A stretch of 64,000 bases of DNA from Flavobacterium sp. LC2016-01. Its GTDB lineage: Bacteria; Bacteroidota; Bacteroidia; Flavobacteriales; Flavobacteriaceae. The notes beneath the pieces are model-generated. The model was not told the DNA's origin and ran no database searches. It saw only the letters and a program-made list of their open reading frames with translations. Numbering within the stretch: position 1 is the first letter of the stretch; every line of letters begins with the position of its first letter. Positions 8,735 to 17,504 of this stretch are shown here, one piece after another. Where the stretch lies: positions 310,001 through 374,000 of the forward strand of contig NZ_WMIC01000002.1 of the NCBI RefSeq assembly GCF_009711135.1, in the 5' to 3' direction. Made by a program: the position numbers and the translations under genes.

Positions 8735-8762
8735 TGTTCGATAATGAACAGTTGACCGTTCA
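8735..8762. promoter_or_regulatory. Candidate enhancer dyads for the sigma-54 activator
   Basis: Two overlapping inverted repeats share a half-site: TGTTC-N6-GAACA (8735-8750) and TGAAC-N8-GTTCA (8745-8762). They lie about 65-90 bases upstream of the -24 element at 8671, the usual place for NtrC-type activator sites. They also fall just before the activator's own ATG, so they could give feedback control. Confidence 0.5.
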
Positions 8763-8784
8763 AAATCGGACAAAAAAATACAGG

Positions 8785-10128
8785 ATGAGAAAAAAACAAG
8801 CCCAAATATTAATTGTTGACGATCAAGAAGAAATTCTTTTTTCGGCAAAAATGATTCTCAAAAAGCATTTTGAAACGATTTTTACTGAAAATAGTCCAAA
8901 AAAAATCATTTCTACTTTATCTGAAAATGACATAAATGTTGTTTTATTGGACATGAATTACCGAATTGGTTTTGAAGATGGGCGCGAAGGAATTCATTGG
9001 CTGAAAGAAATTAAAACACTTTCTCCAAATACAATCGTGATTTTAATGACCGCTTTCGGGAAAATTGATACCGCTGTTGAAGGTATCAAAATTGGTGCTT
9101 TTGATTATGTTTTGAAACCTTGGAACAATGAAAAACTACTCGAAATAATTGATAAGGCTGTCGCCGAAAGCCGAAAAAACAATAAAAAACTAGTTGTTGA
9201 AAAAACAGAAAAACGATATTTTACCGGAACTTCTCAAAAAATAAAACAAGCGTATTCTATTGCCGAAAAAGTGGCCAGAACAGATGCCAATGTTTTGATT
9301 TTAGGCGAAAATGGAACCGGAAAATATGTTTTTGCCGAATTTATTCACCAAAATTCAGAACGAAAAAACGAACCTTTTGTTCACGTTGATTTAGGATCTT
9401 TAAGTGATAATTTATTCGAAAGTGAACTTTTTGGATACGCAAAAGGTGCTTTTACTGATGCCAAAACAGATACGCCTGGAAGATTTGAATCGGCTCAAAA
9501 TGGGACTATTTTTTTGGACGAAATTGGAAATATTCCACTTCATCTGCAATCTAAATTATTGCATGTTTTACAGACCAAAACGGTTACACGTTTGGGCGAA
9601 AGCAAAGCAAGGCCTTTGAATGTCCGAATTATTTCGGCAACTAATAATGATATTAAAGCCGAGGTAAAAAATAAAGTTTTCAGAGAAGATTTGCTGTACC
9701 GAATCAATACGATGGAAATCAATTTACCGTCTCTTCGCGAACGAAAAGAAGATATTGTGCCAATGGCCCACTTTGTTCTGGACCAGATTGCTGAAAAGTA
9801 CAATCAGGACAATTGGCGTTTTGAGGAAAATGTGGCACCTTATTTAGAAAAATATCCATGGAAAGGAAATGTCCGTGAAATGGAAAATAAGATTGAACGT
9901 GCGCTGATTTTAGCCGACAATAATACCATTTCAGTTCATGATTTGGATATTTTAGATTTTGAAGAAATTCAGGAAAATGATGAGAATCCGTTGTCTGAAT
10001 TGGAAAAAACAGCAATCGAAAAAGCACTTTTTAAACACCACGGAAATATCTCTAAAACAGCCGAAGAATTAGGATTGTCAAGAGCCGCTTTGTACAGAAG
10101 AATTGAAAAATACGATTTGAAGAATTAA
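8785..10128 (+). CDS. Sigma-54-dependent response regulator (NtrC family)
   Basis: The protein activates sigma-54 promoters when phosphorylated. I take the ATG at 8785 (447 residues), which sits just before the receiver domain; a GTG at 8734 would overlap the dyads. The receiver has acidic pocket VDDQEE, phospho-acceptor Asp in LLDMNY, MTAFG and LKPW. The AAA+ domain has Walker A GENGTGK, Walker B FLDEIG and the sigma-54 contact loop as GAFTDA rather than GAFTGA. A Fis-type helix-turn-helix closes the chain (LSRAALYRRI). The kinase gene follows 200 bases downstream; the ABC operon diverges from it and is the likely target. Confidence 0.94.
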   Translation: MRKKQAQILIVDDQEEILFSAKMILKKHFETIFTENSPKKIISTLSENDINVVLLDMNYRIGFEDGREGIHWLKEIKTLSPNTIVILMTAFGKIDTAVEGIKIGAFDYVLKPWNNEKLLEIIDKAVAESRKNNKKLVVEKTEKRYFTGTSQKIKQAYSIAEKVARTDANVLILGENGTGKYVFAEFIHQNSERKNEPFVHVDLGSLSDNLFESELFGYAKGAFTDAKTDTPGRFESAQNGTIFLDEIGNIPLHLQSKLLHVLQTKTVTRLGESKARPLNVRIISATNNDIKAEVKNKVFREDLLYRINTMEINLPSLRERKEDIVPMAHFVLDQIAEKYNQDNWRFEENVAPYLEKYPWKGNVREMENKIERALILADNNTISVHDLDILDFEEIQENDENPLSELEKTAIEKALFKHHGNISKTAEELGLSRAALYRRIEKYDLKN

Positions 10129-10167
10129 GAAGTAAGAAGTAAGAGCCAAGAATCAAGATTTTTTTGA

Positions 10168-10309
10168 GCCACAGATTTGCTTCGCCCGTTCGCTATCGCT
10201 CGGGTCACAGATTAAAGGGATTTTTTTATCTGCTGAATCTGCAAAATCTGCGTGAAAAATTAATTTTAAGACAAAACCTAAAATCATTTTAATCTCTATA
10301 ATCTGTGGC
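10168..10309. repeat. Palindromic CAGATT/AATCTG repeat, copy 1
   Basis: The stretch opens with GCCACAGATT and closes with AATCTGTGGC, exact inverses, with further AATCTGC copies inside. Its left part carries a GC-richer insert, CCCGTTCGCTATCGCTCGGG (10189-10208), itself an imperfect palindrome. It fills most of the gap between regulator and kinase genes. Related copies occur at 12130, 13670, 33860, 38270 and 61310. Confidence 0.75.
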
Positions 10310-10327
10310 AAGAAAAAAATAAAAAAG

Positions 10328-11653
10328 ATGAAAAACTGGAAATTTTATAACGCTTTGTTTGTTAGAGTTTTGTTTGTAATGATTCTCTTTTTCTTCTGCG
10401 TTTTTCTGATTTATAAAATGTTTTATTATAACGCACTTTTGGTTGGTGTTTTTGTTCTTATTATGCTGGCCGAAATGTACTTTTATGTAAAAAATCAATT
10501 GCAGTTTTACGACAGAACTTTGCTTTCGATTTTGCAGAATGATTTCAGCACAAATTTCCCCGAAGAGAATAAAAAAGACAATTTTGAAAGTCTATACCTT
10601 TTGTATGAAACATTGAAAGTACAACAGCAGGAACAAATTTCGAAAGAATTGATTTATCGTTCGCTTCTGAATAATATTGACAGCGCCGCTTTGATTTTGG
10701 AAAAAGAAAACGAAGACTGGAATATTTTTTTGATGAATGACTGTTTTTCGGATTTGTTTAAAGTGCCAAAAGTGAGCCACTGGAAATACCTTAAAAACTA
10801 TCTTCCGTCGCTCTGTTTTGAAATTGAAAAAACAGATTTCAGCGAATTAAAATCGGCTATTTCTATTAAAATTGAAGAGCAGGATGTGCAGACTTTTATG
10901 CTCCAGACTTCGAGAACTCAAAGTTATAACAGAGAATATTTTATTATTTTGTTAGATAGTATTCAGCGTGTTATCGAGAAAAAAGAAAAGGAAGCGTGGA
11001 TCAATCTGATGAAAATTATTTCGCATGAATTAATGAATTCTTTGACTCCAATTCGTGCACTTTCGCAGAATTTACTTCATATTGTTGATCAGGAAAGTTT
11101 GGAAGATGATGATTTTGATGATATTAAAAGCAGTATTTCGACCATTATAAACAGAAGTGATCACTTACAGGCTTTTGTTGAAAATTACCGCAAACTGGCC
11201 ATGCTGCCAACGCCAACAAAGCAAATGACGTCGATAAACGAGCTTTTTGACGACTGTCTCCGCATCATGAGTCCGATTTTAAAAGCCGAAAACATTGAAT
11301 TAATTAATGAAATTCACAGTTCGCGTTCGATTTTAATTGATAAAAATCAAATGGAACAGGTGATTATTAATTTGATTACAAACAGTATTTATGCGATGAA
11401 AGAAAAGGCGGAAAAGAAATTATATGTATCAAGTTATACGGAGAATAATCGTTTTTTTATCTCAATTGCTGACAACGGAAAAGGAATCGATCCGGAGATT
11501 CAGGATAAAGTTTTTCTTCCATTTTTCACCACCAGAAAAGACGGCGCCGGAATTGGCTTAACGCTTTCTAAAAACATTATTGAAGCGCACGGAGGCTATT
11601 TAAGCTACCAAACCGATGAAGATAAAACCAGTTTTGTGATTTGTTTGATTTAA
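10328..11653 (+). CDS. Sensor histidine kinase, NtrY/NtrB-like
   Basis: This is the probable partner of the sigma-54 regulator upstream. The 441-residue protein has two closely spaced N-terminal TM helices (about 10-30 and 31-51) with almost no periplasmic loop, so the signal is probably sensed in the membrane or cytoplasm. A PAS-like cytoplasmic region follows. The H-box reads ISHELMNSLTPI near residue 240. ATPase boxes are ITNSIYAM (N), DNGKGIDPE (G1), PFFTTRKDGAGIGL (F/G2). No HAMP domain is seen. Confidence 0.93.
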   Translation: MKNWKFYNALFVRVLFVMILFFFCVFLIYKMFYYNALLVGVFVLIMLAEMYFYVKNQLQFYDRTLLSILQNDFSTNFPEENKKDNFESLYLLYETLKVQQQEQISKELIYRSLLNNIDSAALILEKENEDWNIFLMNDCFSDLFKVPKVSHWKYLKNYLPSLCFEIEKTDFSELKSAISIKIEEQDVQTFMLQTSRTQSYNREYFIILLDSIQRVIEKKEKEAWINLMKIISHELMNSLTPIRALSQNLLHIVDQESLEDDDFDDIKSSISTIINRSDHLQAFVENYRKLAMLPTPTKQMTSINELFDDCLRIMSPILKAENIELINEIHSSRSILIDKNQMEQVIINLITNSIYAMKEKAEKKLYVSSYTENNRFFISIADNGKGIDPEIQDKVFLPFFTTRKDGAGIGLTLSKNIIEAHGGYLSYQTDEDKTSFVICLI

Positions 11654-11700
11654 GAAAAAAAGAACAACTAAAAGGGGGAGAATTTTATTTTTACGATAAT

Positions 11701-11763
11701 GTCACCCTGAGCGAAGTCGAAGGCTTCATTACCTAAAAGGGCTTCGACTCCGCTCAGCCTGAC
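11701..11763. repeat. GTCACCCTGAGCGAAGTCGAAGG-type palindromic repeat
   Basis: This imperfect inverted repeat has GTCACCCTGAGCGAAGTCGA on the left and TCGACTCCGCTCAGCCTGAC on the right. It is much GC-richer than its surroundings, which suggests a dispersed element. Similar copies lie at 17339-17414 and 60169-60237, all between genes. Confidence 0.8.
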
Positions 11764-11790
11764 AGAGAAGATATTTACGTGTAAATTATC

Positions 11791-12117
11791 TTAAAATTCC
11801 ACTTCAGGTTCCCAAAAATGTTTTTCGAAATCAATAATTTGGTTATCTACAACTTTAACGCCTTCATTTTCTAAAAGCTGCTGCATTAAATTAGTTCCGT
11901 CAAAATGATGTTTTCCTGTCAAAAGCCCTTTTCGGTTTACTACTCTGTGCGCTGGAACATCATCCATATTATGACAGGCATTCATTGCCCAGCCAACCAT
12001 TCGGGCAGAGCGTGCAGTTCCTAAAGCTTTAGCAATTGCGCCATAAGAAGTTACTCTTCCGTACGGAATTTGTCTGGCAACTGCATAAACTCTTTCAAAA
12101 AAATTTTCTTCAGCCAT
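11791..12117 (-). CDS. Alkyltransferase-like protein (MGMT fold)
   Basis: The 108-residue protein has the DNA-binding half of O6-alkylguanine-DNA alkyltransferase, including the helix-turn-helix with arginine finger (TARSARMVGWAMNAC). The acceptor motif PCHRV is here PAHRV, so the reactive cysteine is an alanine. Known alkyltransferase-like (ATL) proteins bind O6-alkylguanine without repairing it and pass the lesion to nucleotide excision repair, and that role is inferred here. It stands alone between repeats. Confidence 0.9.
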   Translation of the reverse strand: MAEENFFERVYAVARQIPYGRVTSYGAIAKALGTARSARMVGWAMNACHNMDDVPAHRVVNRKGLLTGKHHFDGTNLMQQLLENEGVKVVDNQIIDFEKHFWEPEVEF

Positions 12118-12129
12118 GATATTTTTTTT

Positions 12130-12228
12130 GCTACAGATTAAAAGGATTAAATAGACTATCTGCTATAATCTGCGTGGAAAACATTTAACAAAGTAAAAGA
12201 AATCATTTTAATCCTTTTAATCTGTGGC
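12130..12228. repeat. Palindromic CAGATT/AATCTG repeat, copy 2
   Basis: Arms 12130-12151 and 12207-12228 match at 21 of 22 positions (GCTACAGATT against AATCTGTGGC at the ends). It fills the gap between the LysE-family and ATL genes. It could fold as a long hairpin on either strand. Confidence 0.8.
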
Positions 12229-12235
12229 TATAATA

Positions 12236-12874
12236 TTACCCGAAATAATAACTTAAAATATTAAAAAGTGTTGCAATCGCGACCAAACCTGTGATGCTCC
12301 CAATAATGGTATTCATGTTGCGCATCAGGTAATCTGTTTTCTTTTCGATTCTTCCAAAAAAGGCGATATAACTGTATAAAGCGGCAAATGAACCCAAAAC
12401 GGATCCCAGTACAAAAGTGAAAATGATATTGTTTTCGAATGCAAAAAGATGATAGGAAGCCAATGTAACACTTACAACAACGTAATAAGGAATAGGGAAG
12501 AAATTTAAGCCCGAAAGCAACATTCCAAGAAAGAAACGGCTCTTTTTGCTGCTTTTTTTGATTTTTGCTTTCTTTTTGCTTTTCGGTTCTTTAGCAATAA
12601 ACAAAAAGTAGATTGTTAAAATGGCGAAAATTACAAAGCCAACTTCACGCAGTAAAGTCACAACATCCGGTCGATTGTCGATGACGCGAGCAAATAAAAC
12701 GGCCACAGAAACCTGAAAGAAAATAACCAGAACTGCACCAATAACAAACCACAGCGCATTCTTTTTCCCTTCTTTCATGTTTATTTTAGCTGCGGTCATA
12801 TTGATTAAACCTGGCGGAATAATCCCAATTGCAGCCGCAATAAAGCCCGAAAGTAATGGAGTAAATAATGCCAT
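12236..12874 (-). CDS. LysE-family transporter
   Basis: The 212-residue integral membrane protein has about six TM helices. The first carries the family pattern (GFIAAAIGIIPPGLINMTAAKI). A Lys-rich cytoplasmic loop with stacked basic residues lies near residues 95-110. LysE/RhtB proteins export amino acids or similar solutes; the substrate is not known. It is downstream of trmB on the same strand with a 43-base gap, so the two may be co-transcribed. Confidence 0.85.
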   Translation of the reverse strand: MALFTPLLSGFIAAAIGIIPPGLINMTAAKINMKEGKKNALWFVIGAVLVIFFQVSVAVLFARVIDNRPDVVTLLREVGFVIFAILTIYFLFIAKEPKSKKKAKIKKSSKKSRFFLGMLLSGLNFFPIPYYVVVSVTLASYHLFAFENNIIFTFVLGSVLGSFAALYSYIAFFGRIEKKTDYLMRNMNTIIGSITGLVAIATLFNILSYYFG

Positions 12875-12917
12875 TCAGTTGCTTGATCAGTTAGAATATT
12901 TGTTTTATAAAATTAAA

Positions 12918-13616
12918 TTAGTCTTTAATTTTGAAACGAATATACGTAATTGCCTTATTAATTTCTAAATATTGTTTTTCGTAAAATGTCTGGATTGAAG
13001 TTACAACTTCAGGACTTCCTTCATTTTTGTAGACATTATGATTAGCGTAAAGCACCTCGTGTCCTTCTCCATGAAGCAACCCAAGTGTATAGCCATGCAT
13101 GAATTCACTGTCGGTTTTTAAGTTTACGACACCGTCTTTTTTAAGGATTTTTTTATACAATTGAAGAAATTCAGAATTAGTCATTCTGTGTTTTGTTCTT
13201 TTGTATTTAATCTGCGGATCTGGGAAAGTAATCCAGATTTCATCTACTTCATCTTCAGCAAAAATATGATTAATTAATTCGATCTGCGTACGCACAAAAG
13301 CCACATTATGAAGTCCGTCTTCAACAGCAGTTTTAGCGCCTCTCCAGAAACGAGCACCTTTAATGTCAATTCCGATAAAATTTTTGTCTGGGTATTTTTC
13401 AGCTAATCCAACAGAATATTCTCCTTTTCCGCATCCTAATTCTAAAACTAATGGATTGTCATTTTTAAAGAAATCAGAATTCCATTTCCCTCTTAAAGGC
13501 ATTAAATTGCCTACAACTTCTTCTCTGGTTGGTTGAAAAACGTTTTGAAATGTTTCGTTTTCTCTGAATCTCTTAAGTTTATTTTTACTTCCCACTTTTA
13601 CAAAAATTTTCCGCAA
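12918..13616 (-). CDS. trmB: tRNA (guanine-N7-)-methyltransferase
   Basis: The enzyme methylates G46 in the variable loop of tRNAs using S-adenosylmethionine. The 232-residue protein shows the SAM motif LELGCGKGEYS (around 57-67), the NFIGIDIKG strand, the family motif ITFPDPQIKYKRTKHR (around 130-145) and the C-terminal TSIQTFYEKQY. Length and motif order are typical of bacterial TrmB. Confidence 0.96.
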   Translation of the reverse strand: MRKIFVKVGSKNKLKRFRENETFQNVFQPTREEVVGNLMPLRGKWNSDFFKNDNPLVLELGCGKGEYSVGLAEKYPDKNFIGIDIKGARFWRGAKTAVEDGLHNVAFVRTQIELINHIFAEDEVDEIWITFPDPQIKYKRTKHRMTNSEFLQLYKKILKKDGVVNLKTDSEFMHGYTLGLLHGEGHEVLYANHNVYKNEGSPEVVTSIQTFYEKQYLEINKAITYIRFKIKD

Positions 13617-13669
13617 AATTAAGGAATATAAACGAATGGACGAGGCGTAATTATGGTTTAAATTTTTTA

Positions 13670-13730
13670 GCCACAGATTTTACAGATTTTGAAGATTTTT
13701 TTAATCTGTTTAATCCGTAAAATCTGTGGC
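13670..13730. repeat. Palindromic CAGATT/AATCTG repeat, copy 3
   Basis: This is a compact copy with 19-base arms at 13670-13688 and 13712-13730 that differ at one position (GCCACAGATTTTACAGATT and its inverse). It sits between the ammonium transporter stop and the trmB start. Confidence 0.85.
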
Positions 13731-13737
13731 CTATTTT

Positions 13738-15120
13738 TTACCCGTAATGAGGCTCTGTAATTGCTTTTGTTTTTGGGTCAAGTGTTTCGTCGTGCTGTGA
13801 TAAATCAAGTCCAATATGTTCTGATTCTTCAGAAACCCTCAGTGGAATAATGAAGTTTGTTACTTTGAATAAGAAGTAAGCTCCGAAGAAAGTGAAAATT
13901 GAAACTAAAACCAATGCCATCATGTGATGTCCAAAAACGCTCCATCCGCCGTGTAATAAGCTTGCGTTTTCTCCATGAGCAAAAATCGCCGTTAAAATCA
14001 TTCCCATAATTCCTCCAACACCATGACAGGCAAAAACGTCAAGCGTATCGTCGAATCTTTTTGAATATTTACAATTCACTGCTGTATTAGAAACCAAAGC
14101 CGTTACAAAACCAAAAAACATACTTTCAGGAACAGAAACAAAACCTGCCGCAGGAGTAATGGCAACAAGTCCAACTACAGCTCCAATACAAGCCCCAAGG
14201 GCCGAAACTTTTCGTCCGTTCACTCGGTCAAAGAAAATCCACGTTAACATTGCAGCAGCCGATGAAGTTGTTGTAGTGGCAAAAGCCATAGCAGCGGTTC
14301 CGTTTGCAGCAAGAGCAGAACCTGCGTTAAACCCGAACCAGCCAAACCATAACATTCCGGTTCCTAATAATACAAAAGGAATATTAGTTGGAATATGCTG
14401 ACTGTTTTTTCTTTTTCCTAAAACAATAACTCCCGCCAAAGCAGCAAAACCGGAACTCATGTGTACAACCGTTCCTCCGGCAAAATCTTTTACGCCAAAA
14501 TAGCTTCCTAAAATACCAGTTGGATACCAAACGGCATGGCATAAAGGAGCATATATGAAGAGTGTGAATAAGCTGATGAAAATTAAATACGAGATAAATC
14601 GAACACGTTCTGCAAATGAACCTGTAATAATTGCCGGTGCAATGATGGCAAATTTCATTTGGAACAAAGCAAAAAGCATAAACGGAATTGTACTCGCCAA
14701 CTTTTTATGAGGCAAAACGCCCACATAATCCATAAAAGCAAAAGTCGTAGGATTTCCGAAGAAACTATAAAAATGATCTCCAGAACCAAAGCCAACAGGC
14801 TCTCCAAAAGCAAGACTAAAAGCAACGACAACCCATAAAAGCGTAACCACTCCCAAACAAATAAAACTTTGAAGCATGGTCGAAATCACATTTTTTTTGC
14901 CCACCATTCCGCCATAAAAGAAAGATAAACCAGGCGTCATGATTAAAACTAAACAAGATGAAGTAAGCATCCAGGCAACATCTGCCGGAACAATATGATC
15001 AGTAGTGCCAAATTCAGATAACACATAACTATTTTCGGTCATTGCTGGCCAAAATGCACCCGTGATGCAAACGATGCTTATCATAATAAAGGAAATGATC
15101 CAGCGTTTTTCTATTTTCAT
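13738..15120 (-). CDS. amt: Ammonium transporter
   Basis: This is an inner-membrane Amt/Rh channel that brings in ammonium. The 460-residue protein has an N-terminal hydrophobic segment that may be a signal peptide and then about 11 TM helices. The signature DVAWMLTSSCLVLIMTPGLS is intact. The twin pore histidines are in VVHMSSGF and FACHGVGG. No GlnK/PII gene lies beside it. The 262-base upstream region is AT-rich and presumably holds its promoter. Confidence 0.95.
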   Translation of the reverse strand: MKIEKRWIISFIMISIVCITGAFWPAMTENSYVLSEFGTTDHIVPADVAWMLTSSCLVLIMTPGLSFFYGGMVGKKNVISTMLQSFICLGVVTLLWVVVAFSLAFGEPVGFGSGDHFYSFFGNPTTFAFMDYVGVLPHKKLASTIPFMLFALFQMKFAIIAPAIITGSFAERVRFISYLIFISLFTLFIYAPLCHAVWYPTGILGSYFGVKDFAGGTVVHMSSGFAALAGVIVLGKRKNSQHIPTNIPFVLLGTGMLWFGWFGFNAGSALAANGTAAMAFATTTTSSAAAMLTWIFFDRVNGRKVSALGACIGAVVGLVAITPAAGFVSVPESMFFGFVTALVSNTAVNCKYSKRFDDTLDVFACHGVGGIMGMILTAIFAHGENASLLHGGWSVFGHHMMALVLVSIFTFFGAYFLFKVTNFIIPLRVSEESEHIGLDLSQHDETLDPKTKAITEPHYG

Positions 15121-15382
15121 TTTTCAAATACTTTATTGAACCCTATTTTTTTTGGGGTCAAAGTTAAAAAAAATTAAATATTTTGATTTCAGGGGCTGTT
15201 AAAATAGTGGTACAGTTTTTATTTTAGCTGATTTTGTAAATTATAGGGGTGTTTTTTGAGAGTATTTTATTTTGAAGTTCTAATTTATGCCTAAAATTGT
15301 CAATTGTATTATAATTATTTTGACAATGCGCTTTGTAAAGCACTCTAAAAGTTAGGATTATAAGAATAAAACTGAAAAATGT

Positions 15383-15871
15383 TTATTTTTTTTGAAGCTT
15401 CGCAATCAAGGCGTCTTCGATTGGTGCTTTTATTTTGGTAACAGCATCAACTTCTTCATTCGGAATTGTCATAGAAAGAACATAATGCTGGATTTTCCAT
15501 TCTTTTCCAACTTTAACCAAAACTCCTGATCCGCGGCAAATTTTCATCTGCGTATTCAGCAATTCATCAAACCATGCAATAGTTCCTGTTTTGTCAAAAA
15601 AGACATGACGTTCTAAAGCGGTAAAATGCCATGTTTTTCCTTTATCGAAATAAGGTTTTGCCCAAATTTTAAAGTTCTTTTTGGTCCAGTTTTCAGTAGC
15701 ATCGGTTCCGATGAAAATTCCATCTTCTGCTATTAAATCAAAGTATGCGTCAAATTTAGCATCGGCGGCAGCTTTGTGCCAAGTATCTAAAGTCTGATTG
15801 ATTTTGCCTTTGTCAGTTTGAGCATTTGCAAAAGAAGCAACGAATAAAAGGAGGAGAATTGTTTTTTTCAT
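15383..15871 (-). CDS. Secreted SnoaL/NTF2-like protein
   Basis: The 162-residue protein has a signal peptide (MKKTILLLLFVASFANAQ) and then an NTF2-like cone fold: LDTWHKAAADAKFDAYFDLIAEDGIFIGTD followed by beta strands and a GKEWKIQHYVLSMTIP end. Proteins of this group are small exported domains, often annotated as nuclear transport factor 2 family; their ligand is unknown. It lies downstream of the DUF4407 gene on the minus strand, and its upstream gap contains a terminator, so it is probably expressed alone. Confidence 0.75.
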   Translation of the reverse strand: MKKTILLLLFVASFANAQTDKGKINQTLDTWHKAAADAKFDAYFDLIAEDGIFIGTDATENWTKKNFKIWAKPYFDKGKTWHFTALERHVFFDKTGTIAWFDELLNTQMKICRGSGVLVKVGKEWKIQHYVLSMTIPNEEVDAVTKIKAPIEDALIAKLQKK

Positions 15872-16005
15872 GAGTTAAGTTATTTGACTTTAAAGTTAAA
15901 TGTTTTTCACCATATAAGAAATAGAAGTTCATATTAATCATAGGGCTACATTATAAGTCTTAAAGTCAAAAGTCGAAAGTCTGAAAGCTTTTTTATCCAA
16001 AATAA

Positions 16006-16040
16006 AAAAGCCAGAAATAGAATTTCTATTTCTGGCTTTT
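16006..16040 (-). terminator. Terminator of the DUF4407 gene
   Basis: Two 17-base perfectly complementary arms (16006-16022 and 16024-16040, core AGCCAGAAATAG) with T-runs lie 45 bases past the stop of the 16085 gene. The flanks contain repeated AAAGTC/GACTTT words in opposite orientation (15957-15985 and 16053-16078), enlarging the possible stem. Confidence 0.8.
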
Positions 16041-16084
16041 GCTTTTCTATATGACTTTAAGACTTTAAACTTTCCAACTTTAGA

Positions 16085-17185
16085 CTAAAGCGTAGCTTTC
16101 TGTTTTTCTACAAATTTATGTGACTGCAATTCCAGTAATTCTTTTGCGTTTTTTCTTTGCAGTTCAAACAGACCTTTATCCTCAGCAATATCAGCATAAA
16201 CTTTATCATGCATTTCGGCACTGGTTTTAACCAATAAATCACGCTGGTATTTATTTTGTGCCAAAGTTGCTTTCATTGCCGTTTCTGCTTCTTCTTGTTT
16301 AAAATCAAATTCGCCTTTTGGAGCCAATAGTTTAGCAATAATTGGCGATGTTTCGATTGCCAGAAACAACAGCATGATAAAAAATGACGGAAGCCAAGGC
16401 AATTTATTTAACGCATTGATACGCGCCATTAATCCGTCGAAACCTTCAATAATTGGCTGTGTATGTGAAACCTTTTTATCTAAATCGGCCTGAAGCTGTT
16501 TGCCAATTTTTTCTTTCTCAGCAATTTTAGCTTCGTTTGTGGTTTTTAAAGTTTCATATTCCTTAAGAGATGCATCGTGTTTTTCACGTTTCTCTTTATA
16601 TACAGGACCTTTCCCTAATTTTTTAGTTCCGGCAGTTCCTTCAGCTTCTGTAATATAAGTCGAATATAAAGCATTTACCTCTTTTTCTTTCTTTACAATA
16701 TCGGCTTTTAAAGCTGCAATTTCTGCTTTATTTTTATCTAAATCTGTTTTGAAATAAGTACCAATTTGTTTTTTATTGGCCAATTCCATTTCGTTTTTTT
16801 CTTTTAATAAAACAGTATTGATTTCTTTTTCGAATATTTTAATTTCCAAAGGTTTCGAAATTACAATCGCAATAATAATCGCCAACATAATTCTGGGAGT
16901 CGCCTGCAGAAATTCGTCCATAAAACGATCTCTTTTCTTGATAGTAGAAACTATAAATCGGTCAAGATTAAAAATCAGCAAACTCCATACAAATCCAAAG
17001 ATTAAGGCGGGATAAATAGAATCGAAAACAGTAAAAAGCGCATAAGCACTAGCCAAAAAAGCCATTACTGCGGTAAAGAATACGGTGGCGCCGATACCAA
17101 CATATTTGGTTTGTTCGCCTTCTGAACAATCCTTCAAGAGATCTCGGTCGGCTCCTGAACATAGGATAAAAAATTGTTTTAACAT
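16085..17185 (-). CDS. DUF4407 membrane protein
   Basis: The 366-residue protein matches the DUF4407 pattern: a conserved N-terminus (CSGADRDLLKDC), paired TM helices at about 30-80 and one near 95-115, a long Lys/Glu-rich coiled coil at about 130-255, one more TM helix near 270-290 and a charged C-terminal tail. No function is established for the family. The coiled coil lies between membrane spans. It is a single gene with its own terminator. Confidence 0.82.
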   Translation of the reverse strand: MLKQFFILCSGADRDLLKDCSEGEQTKYVGIGATVFFTAVMAFLASAYALFTVFDSIYPALIFGFVWSLLIFNLDRFIVSTIKKRDRFMDEFLQATPRIMLAIIIAIVISKPLEIKIFEKEINTVLLKEKNEMELANKKQIGTYFKTDLDKNKAEIAALKADIVKKEKEVNALYSTYITEAEGTAGTKKLGKGPVYKEKREKHDASLKEYETLKTTNEAKIAEKEKIGKQLQADLDKKVSHTQPIIEGFDGLMARINALNKLPWLPSFFIMLLFLAIETSPIIAKLLAPKGEFDFKQEEAETAMKATLAQNKYQRDLLVKTSAEMHDKVYADIAEDKGLFELQRKNAKELLELQSHKFVEKQKATL

Positions 17186-17338
17186 GATTGATGATTTTTG
17201 ATTGTGATTGATATGGCAAATTTAACGCCAAAAATTTAATTTACATGTAAATAGTTGATTTGTTTTTACTTGCGCTTGTGTTTTTAGTTTTAATCAATAG
17301 TTAATTTTTGTTTAAGGTTTCATGTAGAATGAACCATT

Positions 17339-17414
17339 GTCAAGCCGAGCATCCTGAGACTTCGGGAGAAGCCCCAAGTAATACAAAAGCCCTTCGACTC
17401 CGCTCAGGGTGACA
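17339..17414. repeat. GTCAGGCTGAGCG-type palindromic repeat, copy 2
   Basis: This is a GC-rich interrupted inverted repeat, with GTCAAGCCGAGC and TCCTGAGACTTCGG on the left and CTTCGACTCCGCTCAGGGTGAC on the right. It matches the element at 11701. It lies upstream of the DUF4407 gene and beyond the pckA terminator. Confidence 0.75.
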
Positions 17415-17448
17415 CTGTAAACTGAGACCGAGACTGGATATTTTAAAA

Positions 17449-17480
17449 AAAAAAGCTGTTCATCACTGAACAGCTTTTTT
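17449..17480 (-). terminator. Terminator of pckA
   Basis: A 14-bp stem (AGCTGTTCA/TGAACAGCT with A/T flanks; 17449-17462 with 17467-17480) and 4-base loop lie 25 bases beyond the pckA stop. Confidence 0.85.
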
Positions 17481-17504
17481 AATTTTGAATTAGTAATTGC
17501 CCCC

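Noticed and set aside
8734..8784. GTG start adding 17 residues to the sigma-54 regulator
   Set aside because: The added residues precede the receiver fold, overlap the candidate enhancer dyads, and a better placed ATG exists at 8785.
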